From Longimicrobiales bacterium (GTDB lineage: Bacteria; Gemmatimonadota; Gemmatimonadetes; Longimicrobiales; Gaopeijiaceae), in NCBI GenBank assembly GCA_022428035.1, contig JAKMDG010000526.1, positions 1-9,827 of the forward strand: DNA of 9,827 bases, in the 5' to 3' direction. A program made the position numbers and the translations under genes. Under the pieces are notes generated by a model. The model worked only from the letters and a program-made list of their open reading frames with translations. It made no database searches and was not told the origin of the DNA. Of this stretch, positions 1-5,476 are shown piece by piece. Each line of letters begins with the position of its first letter. Position 1 is the stretch's first letter.

Positions 1-538
1 CCCTGCTGACATCCATGCCCACGGGATAGCCGTTCTCGATCCCGATCATGGCGACCTTCTTTCCCTCAGCCACGAAACGGCGGACGTCGTCAGAGGTGAG
101 CGCCAGACCGATCTCGTCCGGTGCGATCTCCTCGGTCAGCCGGTGGATCGCATCGAACTTGGCGATCGCCTGCGCATAGGCATCGTCGAAGCCCGCCTCG
201 GTCAGGTCGCCCTGCCCCACGTAGACGATCAGCCACGCAACGTCGAGTCCACCCGCGTTCATCTTGGGCAAGTTCACCTGGTTGCCCAGATCCATCGTGT
301 AGTTGCGTTCGGCCGTGAAGTTCGCCGGGCTGATGTCGTCGTGCGTGTCGAGCGTGATCACGCGCTCGTGGATGCCCCGCGCACGGGCGACGAGCTCGGC
401 TTCGGACTCAGCGGAGGGTGCATCGGAGGGCGCATCGGACGGTCCACCGCAGGCCACGAGAATTGCCATGGCGGCCAGCGTGGTGGTTCGCGCGTGCTTC
501 CGAAGAGCAGCGAATCCGGCGTCGATCATGATGTTCAT
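1..538 (-). CDS. Membrane dipeptidase (peptidase family M19), lipoprotein, C-terminus beyond window
   Basis: M19 enzymes are zinc dipeptidases that cleave dipeptides, often with a D-residue at the C-terminal position. The visible 179 residues begin with a lipoprotein signal: a basic n-region, a hydrophobic stretch and the lipobox LVAC with Cys30, so the protein is probably anchored in the envelope. A short Asp/Pro/Ser/Glu-rich linker (about 32-48) follows. The catalytic domain starts with LDTHDD, where His66 and Asp68 match the first HxD zinc pair, and GIENGYPVG, where Glu168 matches the bridging glutamate. The rest of the domain, with its two later His ligands, lies outside the window. It is the third gene of a minus-strand run behind the amidase (72-base gap). 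The start at 538 could instead be the in-frame ATG at 529; neither has a clear ribosome binding site. The family call is firm; the substrate is inferred. Confidence 0.9.
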   Translation of the reverse strand, partial: MNIMIDAGFAALRKHARTTTLAAMAILVACGGPSDAPSDAPSAESEAELVARARGIHERVITLDTHDDISPANFTAERNYTMDLGNQVNLPKMNAGGLDVAWLIVYVGQGDLTEAGFDDAYAQAIAKFDAIHRLTEEIAPDEIGLALTSDDVRRFVAEGKKVAMIGIENGYPVGMDVSR

Positions 539-610
539 ATCCGTACTGGCTTGGGGTGGGTGCCGAACCGGGAGTTGTCCGGGACAGTCAACGTACGGGT
601 GGCCCCGTCG

Positions 611-2248
611 TCAGCCCAGCGTCGGCGCGAACGTCGGCGCCTGCCGATGGTTCGTCGCCTGCTCGAATGCGTACGCGATCCGCAGGAGTGCCGGCTCGGT
701 CCATGCACCCCCGAAAAAGGAGATTCCCACCGGAAGGCCGGACACGAAGCCCATCGGCACGCTGATGTCCGGGTAACCGGCGATCGCAGCAGGTCCGGCA
801 CTGCTCCCGCCATCGAGTCGGTCCCCTGCGATGTGATCGGTGACCCATGGGATATCACGTGTCGGGGCCACGATCGCGTCGAGATTGTGCTCGCTGACCA
901 GGCGGTCAATGCCATCCTCGCGTGTCGCCAGCTGTATCGTTGCCTTGGCTCGCAGGTACTCGGGATCGGTGAGTGGGCCACGAGCCTGTGAATCGTGCAG
1001 GCGCTCCTGTCCGAAGTACGGCATCTCGAGATCCGCGTTGGCCTCATTGAAGGCGATCACCTCTGCGAGCGTCTTCACTGGAGCGTCCGGCCCCAAGCTC
1101 GCCAGGTAGGCGTTGAGGTCGTGTTTGAACTCGTATTCCAGCAGCACGAGCGACTGCGGATCGTTCCACGCCGAAGCGTCGAGGTTCGTGGGATCCACCA
1201 GAATCGCTCCAGCGTCTCGCATCGCAGCAAGCGCCTCTTCGAAGAGGTCGTAGACGCGCGGCTCCTGGAAGGTGAAGCTGCGAGCGACCCCGATTCGTGC
1301 ACCACGGAGGCCGTCTGGATCGAGGAACTGGGTGTAGTCCAAGAAGCTGTTCCCCTCGCTGGCGACGGTCGCCTCGTCGCGAGGGTCGACGCCCGTAAGC
1401 GGACCGAGAAGCAATGCCGCGTCCCGCACTGTACGCGCCATGGGCCCCGCCGAATCCTGCGAATGCGAAATCGGAATCACACCCGAACGGCTCCAGAGCC
1501 CGACAGTCGGCTTGATCCCCACTACCCCGTTGATCGACGACGGACACATAATCGACCCACCTGTCTCCGTCCCGATGGTCAGAGGCACGAGATTGGCGGA
1601 CACCGCGACACCCGAACCGGAGCTTGAGCCGCATGGATTCCGGTTGAGCGCATAGGGATTTCGGCACTGTCCACCTCGAGCGCTCCACCCACTTGTTGCA
1701 CGGTATCCTCGGAAGTACGCCCACTCGCTCATGTTCGCCTTGGCGAGAATGATGGCGCCAGCTGCACGAAGCTTCTCGGCGAGATACGAGTCCTGAGGCG
1801 GAATCGACCCTTCCAGGGCCAGGGAACCAGCGGTCGTCGTCATTCCGTCGTGGGTGTCGATGTTGTCCTTGATCGCCACCGGGATACCATGCAACGGACC
1901 ACGAACGGTGCCGGCCGCGCGCTCCGCATCCAACTGGTCCGCAAGCTCGAGTGCGTCGGGATTCAGCTCAATGATCGAGCGCAGCTCGGGTCCCTGAGCA
2001 TCGAGGGCTTCAATCCGACCTATGTACAGCTCCGTGATCGACCGCGACGTCCGTTCTCCGGACGCCATCGCAGCCTGGAGTTCGGTGACGGTCACCTCAT
2101 CGAGCTCGAAGGACGGGACCTCGAACGCAACGGAGCCGGCTGGCGCCCCCCCGTTCGCAGAATCTACCGGGGCGCATGCCCCACTACCCAACGCGAATCC
2201 CGCACCTGCGGCGGCACTCGTCCCTAGAAAACGGCGGCGATCGATCAT
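611..2248 (-). CDS. Amidase-signature family amidase, Tat-exported
   Basis: This 545-residue protein is an amidase-signature serine hydrolase, the fold shared by GatA, peptide amidase and fatty-acid amide hydrolase, which hydrolyses carboxamides. The Ser-cisSer-Lys triad is visible. Lys127 lies in VAIKDNID, Ser208 in CGSSSGSG is the likely cis-serine, and Ser232 in GTETGGSI is the nucleophile; the 24-residue spacing between the two serines matches characterised members. The N-terminus DRRRFLG followed by an Ala/Gly-rich hydrophobic stretch is a twin-arginine signal. Cys25 after it could be a lipid anchor, but the lipobox is poor. The ATG at 2248 is fixed by a good AGGAG site (2256-2260) seven bases upstream. 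The gene starts 39 bases after the deacylase stop, so co-transcription is likely. It differs from GatA by the export signal and by lacking a gatB/gatC context. The true substrate is unknown; a peptide or acyl-amino-acid amide fits the neighbours. Confidence 0.93.
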   Translation of the reverse strand: MIDRRRFLGTSAAAGAGFALGSGACAPVDSANGGAPAGSVAFEVPSFELDEVTVTELQAAMASGERTSRSITELYIGRIEALDAQGPELRSIIELNPDALELADQLDAERAAGTVRGPLHGIPVAIKDNIDTHDGMTTTAGSLALEGSIPPQDSYLAEKLRAAGAIILAKANMSEWAYFRGYRATSGWSARGGQCRNPYALNRNPCGSSSGSGVAVSANLVPLTIGTETGGSIMCPSSINGVVGIKPTVGLWSRSGVIPISHSQDSAGPMARTVRDAALLLGPLTGVDPRDEATVASEGNSFLDYTQFLDPDGLRGARIGVARSFTFQEPRVYDLFEEALAAMRDAGAILVDPTNLDASAWNDPQSLVLLEYEFKHDLNAYLASLGPDAPVKTLAEVIAFNEANADLEMPYFGQERLHDSQARGPLTDPEYLRAKATIQLATREDGIDRLVSEHNLDAIVAPTRDIPWVTDHIAGDRLDGGSSAGPAAIAGYPDISVPMGFVSGLPVGISFFGGAWTEPALLRIAYAFEQATNHRQAPTFAPTLG

Positions 2249-2287
2249 GCTTTGACTCCTGTCTCTTCGTTTGGGTTCCAGCCCCGG

Positions 2288-2950
2288 CTAACGACTCTGG
2301 TATCCTGGACCACGCAGGATCACACCGGGCAGCGCCCCCGTGACTTCCCCCGCTCGCACCACGGCCTGACCAGCGACGAACACATGAGGAATTCCACCGG
2401 GGTATTGATGCGGCTCGTCGAAGGTCGCTCGGTCGGTGACCGTCTCCGGATCGAACACGACGAGATCCGCCACCATACCGACCTCGATCCGGCCGCGCTC
2501 ATCGAAACCGAGCCGCTCGGCAGGCGCCGACGTCATACGGCGGACAGCTTCCTCTAGGCTGAGCACTCCGAGGTCACGTACGTACCGGCCAAGCACGCGC
2601 GGAAAGGTGCCGTACCCTCTCGGGTGTGGGCTCGCCCGTCCAAAATGCACGAGGCTGCCGTCCGACCCGATCATACCGAACTCGGACTGCATCAGGGTCT
2701 GGACGTCGTCTTCGTCGAAGGAGTGGAAGATCGCGCCGCACCCGCCGGCCTGGTCGATCTCGAGGATCAGGTCCGCTGTGGCGACCTCTCCCTCGACGTC
2801 ACGAGCCACGAGGATGTCTGCAAGCGTGATACCGGCCATCTCCGAAGGGAACGCAGCGGCGGATTCTTCATCGAGCGAGCACGAAACAAGTTGAATCTTC
2901 GACGGATCGCTCGCGAATCGCATCTCTACCCACTCGACCATGTCATCCAC
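2288..2950 (-). CDS. D-aminoacylase, C-terminal part (after the in-frame stop)
   Basis: This is the C-terminal part of the same deacylase, open from a GTG at 2950; family-like sequence actually continues upstream to the stop at 3059. It holds the catalytic-Asp segment GMIGSDGSLVHFG (Asp97 of this fragment) and HPRGYGTFPRVLGRY, both typical of the D-aminoacylase branch. It ends with the standard amidohydrolase closing strands: GRIEVGMVADLVVFDP and the HVFVAGQAVV region. It lacks every zinc ligand and has no signal peptide, so a separate functional protein starting at 2950 is unlikely; the GTG is simply the first in-frame start after the stop. A gene caller would probably list it as an independent 220-residue deacylase, which would be misleading. 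Confidence 0.75.
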   Translation of the reverse strand: MDDMVEWVEMRFASDPSKIQLVSCSLDEESAAAFPSEMAGITLADILVARDVEGEVATADLILEIDQAGGCGAIFHSFDEDDVQTLMQSEFGMIGSDGSLVHFGRASPHPRGYGTFPRVLGRYVRDLGVLSLEEAVRRMTSAPAERLGFDERGRIEVGMVADLVVFDPETVTDRATFDEPHQYPGGIPHVFVAGQAVVRAGEVTGALPGVILRGPGYQSR

Positions 2951-3058
2951 GATCCGCTGCCTCGTGACCGGATCGCCTAGGCGTTCGGCGAGGCGATCAC
3001 CCTCCTGCGCCCACCGGGGAATAATCGCGGAGGGCGAGGTGGCCGAGCCCGGGTACGG

Positions 3059-3976
3059 TTATTGATCGAACGTGTTGTCGAACCCTACGGCGCGGGCAGC
3101 TACAATGGACGCGATCGACTCCGAACCTCGGCCGAAATTACGCCAGGCGCCGATCTTGTGGTGCGTCATCTGGACGGGGATCGCAGCCTCCCGACCAATG
3201 CGGACGGTCTCCTCGATCGACCGGAAGACGCGATCGCCCTCATTGCGCATATGTGAGATGTAGATCCCACCGTGCGCGGCCGCGACACGGGCGAGTTCGA
3301 CCACCTCTTCGGTGCTCGCGAAGCTGCCCGGGAGGTAGAAGAGCCCGGTCGACAGACCCAGAGCCCCGTCGATCATCGCTCCGTCTACGAGCTGCCGCAT
3401 CCGGGTGAGTTCCTCATCGGAGGGCACTCGATCGTCACGCCCGAGCACGTCAGTCCGGATGCTGCCGTGTCCAACGAACATCGCAAAGTTCGGACCCGTG
3501 CCACCGCGCGCCGTGAGCGAATCGTACCAGTGAGCGATGTCCAGAGGGGAACTGCCGTCGTTGCCCTCGACGAGGGTCGTCACCCCCTGCAGCACGAAGT
3601 TATCGGCAGTCGGGATCTCGAAGATCCTGCCTCTCGAGTGCGTGTGTGGGTCGATGAAGCCTGGCGCCACGACGTGGCCCGAGACATCCATCCGATCAGT
3701 CGCTGAACGGCCTGATAGATCTCCCACCTCCATGATCCGCCCGTCGTGCACACCGACGTCCGCAGACCGGCCCGCCGCACCCGTCCCGTCGATGACGATC
3801 CCGCCCGAAAGGATGAGATCGAAGTCCGACTGACACCCCAGGGGCCCCAGGGCGAGCGCCAGGACCGCGATGGTGCCGAGTCGGCGCTTTACAGGGAACC
3901 TGCCGGTGCCGCACAGATGGAGCGTCGTCTTCAGGTGCAGGACGAATCGTTCGTCATGTTCTGTGTCCACGCTCAC
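3059..3976 (-). CDS. D-aminoacylase, N-terminal part (before the in-frame stop)
   Basis: This is the N-terminal part of the interrupted deacylase. Counting the KRRLG segment from the codon at 3890-3892 as residue 1, a basic n-region and hydrophobic core end in GPLGC (Cys20), a probable lipoprotein or secretion signal. The amidohydrolase beta-sandwich follows (ILSGGIVIDGTG), then GFIDPHTHS with His83 and His85, and further metal-site candidates His214 (YISHMRNEGD) and His244 (MTHHKIGA). Where studied D-aminoacylases have a metal-bridging Cys in NCG, this protein has NDG (Asp112). The start is uncertain. GTG at 3976 or 3970 gives an N-terminal extension of about 28 or 26 residues before the signal, whereas the natural signal start falls on GTA, which is not a start codon. 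An ATG at 4141 is open but would run into the divergent neighbour and adds no recognisable sequence. Confidence 0.75.
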   Translation of the reverse strand: MSVDTEHDERFVLHLKTTLHLCGTGRFPVKRRLGTIAVLALALGPLGCQSDFDLILSGGIVIDGTGAAGRSADVGVHDGRIMEVGDLSGRSATDRMDVSGHVVAPGFIDPHTHSRGRIFEIPTADNFVLQGVTTLVEGNDGSSPLDIAHWYDSLTARGGTGPNFAMFVGHGSIRTDVLGRDDRVPSDEELTRMRQLVDGAMIDGALGLSTGLFYLPGSFASTEEVVELARVAAAHGGIYISHMRNEGDRVFRSIEETVRIGREAAIPVQMTHHKIGAWRNFGRGSESIASIVAARAVGFDNTFDQ

Positions 3977-4131
3977 CCCGCGAATCGAGTCACCGCCTGT
4001 CGTTCGGGATCGTGACGCCCGAATTGGCGGACAAGGTGTGGATTCGCGAGCGGAATGACCACCACACACCGGCCTTGCCCGGTCCCCGCCTGTGCACCGA
4101 CGTTGGCGCGTCTCCTCACTCGGCACCGTAC
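3977..4131. promoter_or_regulatory. Divergent promoter region between deacylase and barrel gene
   Basis: This gap lies between the divergently oriented deacylase and the first barrel gene, so it must hold the promoters of both if they are transcribed. I could not pick convincing -35/-10 pairs. A six-base inverted repeat, GTGTGG (4036-4041) and CCACAC (4062-4067), with a 20-base spacer is the only symmetric element seen and could be an operator or chance. No clear Shine-Dalgarno sequence precedes the ATG at 4132. Confidence 0.35.
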
Positions 4132-4677
4132 ATGCGCCCAACCTTTTCCCGCTTCGTGGCTATCGCTGCCATAGCCGTCGCGAGCATGCTTCTCGGCCTC
4201 ACGCCGCTCGGCGTCTCGGCCCAGGACGCGAAGGCGTCCGCTCGCGGGGACGCGCGACTGCGAGGTGGATGGAGCACCCTCTGGTCGCGCCGCACACCGC
4301 ACGACCGTGCCATCATCGGCATGGTCACAGCGCACACGTACGACTGGTCGCGGGGCCTCGACCAGAACAATGCGCTTGGACTCGTACGGGAAGGGGTGCT
4401 CGCAGCGTCATTCATCAATACGCACGGGGCACGCGGCTAGGTTGTCGCCTTCGAACGCTCCTGGGTCGAGGGACAGTGGGGACCATTCGAGACGATGTTC
4501 GGCTTTCGGGCCGGACTCGTCGGGGGTTATGACCGTCAGCTCGGCTATATCGCGGCCCGGATCCCCATTCTGCCCTATGCCCAGCCTCTGGGCCTGCTTC
4601 GCTGGGAGGCCGTGAGCCTGGACCTGACCTACACGTGGGTTGTTATGTCATTGACCGCCGGCGTGACACTGTGGTGA
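4132..4677 (+). pseudogene. PagP-like outer-membrane beta-barrel protein, interrupted by in-frame TAG
   Basis: The frame runs from ATG 4132 to TGA 4675-4677 (about 180 residues) with a TAG at 4438-4440, codon 103. The first 30 residues are a Sec signal peptide ending VSA before Gln31. After it come alternating aromatic/glycine strands. The order of segments resembles PagP, the lipid A palmitoyltransferase: HDR, then a TAH strand (His68), then ASFINTHG, then FGFRAGLVGGY, then PILPYAQPLG, and a final strand ending in Trp, as outer-membrane barrels often do. The PagP catalytic Asp-Ser pair would align with Asn96-Thr97, so palmitoyltransferase activity is doubtful. The sequence after the stop (VVAFERSW and on) continues the barrel, so the stop is a point change, not the natural end. 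The downstream half has a later ATG (4495) but no signal. The barrel call is fair; the PagP resemblance is by eye. Confidence 0.65.
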
Positions 4678-4730
4678 GACCCTGCCTTCCAGGCGGCAGC
4701 CATGTTGCCACACTCCGCCGGCGTATCGAC

Positions 4731-5357
4731 GTGGCCCATTCCATCACAATATCCCGAATCGCAGGTATTTCTGGCCTCGCGCTCCTGATGGCTTTCGCCA
4801 CTCCAGTCGCCGCGCAACATCCGACGACTCAGGGATTCATATTTGGTCTTCATGTGGGGGCCGTCTCGATCCAGGCCGAAGACGTAGACCGGGCCACCGG
4901 CGGAGGTGGCGGTCTCTACGTCGGATATGGACTCAATCCACGTGTGACGATCTTCACTCGTGTCGACGGCGCGAACATCGCAGTCGAGAACGCAGTCGAC
5001 GTCGAAGGAGCGTGGGGGATGGGCCATGTCGATCTCGGCGTACGTGTTCACTTCCCGGGTGCAGAGCGGAGCGCGGTTCCCTATCTCGAGGGAAGCCTCA
5101 CCGGACGTCTTGTTGACGTCTCGGAGCTGTCTGAGTCGAGCTCTTTAGGAGTCGACGAGATCAGCTTTTCAGGTGGGGCCCTCTCACTCGGTGGCGGTGT
5201 CATGGTCTACGCAACCCAAACGCTCGCGATCGACCTCGGTCTACTCGTCAGTGCAGGTGGGTTCTCGGACGTCACGCTTGAAAATGCCACCCCAAAAGGT
5301 CTTGATCTGAATACGACATCAACCCGGCTGAACATGGGCGTCCGCTGGTGGCTCTAG
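4731..5357 (+). CDS. Outer-membrane beta-barrel protein, hypothetical
   Basis: This is a 208-residue exported protein of unknown function. With the GTG start at 4731 it opens with a signal peptide (hydrophobic core GISGLALLMAFA, cleavage likely after VAA before Gln29). The mature part is a series of short alternating strands rich in Gly and aromatic residues (GLYVGYGLNPRVTIF, HVDLGVRVHF, GGGVMVY, RLNMGVRWWL), the pattern of a small eight-strand-type outer-membrane barrel. An upstream in-frame ATG at 4635 would overlap the preceding gene's end and add 32 residues of polar, Arg-rich sequence before the signal, so I prefer 4731 although no strong ribosome site supports it. It follows the interrupted barrel gene by 53 bases in the same direction and could be co-transcribed. 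No catalytic motif is visible; it may be structural, a pore or an adhesin-like surface protein. Confidence 0.75.
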   Translation: MAHSITISRIAGISGLALLMAFATPVAAQHPTTQGFIFGLHVGAVSIQAEDVDRATGGGGGLYVGYGLNPRVTIFTRVDGANIAVENAVDVEGAWGMGHVDLGVRVHFPGAERSAVPYLEGSLTGRLVDVSELSESSSLGVDEISFSGGALSLGGGVMVYATQTLAIDLGLLVSAGGFSDVTLENATPKGLDLNTTSTRLNMGVRWWL

Positions 5358-5476
5358 GTGATTGCCGGCAGGGGCTTGGTCACCCCGTTCGCGACCCGTA
5401 CGTTGGCTTCCCGTCGTACGCTGGCCTTCGGCCCGACGACGTACGCTCGTGACCACTCTCGACCAAGGTACGACCG

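Larger units (their letters stand above)
2288..3976 (-). pseudogene. N-acyl-D-amino-acid deacylase (D-aminoacylase family), interrupted by one in-frame TAA
   Basis: One amidohydrolase-superfamily gene is read in a single frame from about 3976 to the TAG at 2288-2290, apart from a TAA at 3059-3061. Reading across it gives FDQ-stop-PYPG, and the family motif here is DQYPY, so the stop stands where Tyr is expected (TAT or TAC to TAA). The frame is intact on both sides: the sequence between the stop and the next possible start at 2950 translates into normal family sequence (RWAQEGDRLAERL and onward). Counted from 3892, the full length is about 534 residues, close to the usual 480-550. The metal ligands are before the stop and the catalytic Asp after it, so neither half should work alone. 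D-aminoacylases release D-amino acids from N-acyl-D-amino acids. This may be a real nonsense mutation, an assembly or sequencing error, or read-through. It is the first gene of the minus-strand hydrolase run. Confidence 0.85.

Noticed and set aside
541..610. Possible hairpin terminator between amidase and dipeptidase
   Set aside because: Only four-base CCGG pairings are present and there is no T-run, so there is no support for termination inside the operon.
143..991. Plus-strand open frames over the dipeptidase and amidase genes
   Set aside because: They cross two well-supported minus-strand genes, have no ribosome sites and give low-complexity Arg-rich translations.
3977..4141. ATG at 4141 as the start of the deacylase
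   Set aside because: It would overlap the start of the divergent barrel gene and add about 80 residues of unstructured Arg/Ser/Thr-rich sequence before the signal peptide.
3059..4440. Selenocysteine or pyrrolysine as an explanation for the internal stops
   Set aside because: The codons are TAA and TAG. Selenocysteine uses TGA, pyrrolysine uses TAG only, and neither family is known to contain these residues at these positions.
4678..4730. CTGCC/GGCAG hairpin between the two barrel genes
   Set aside because: The stem is only five base pairs and has no following T-tract, so it is not a convincing terminator or attenuator.
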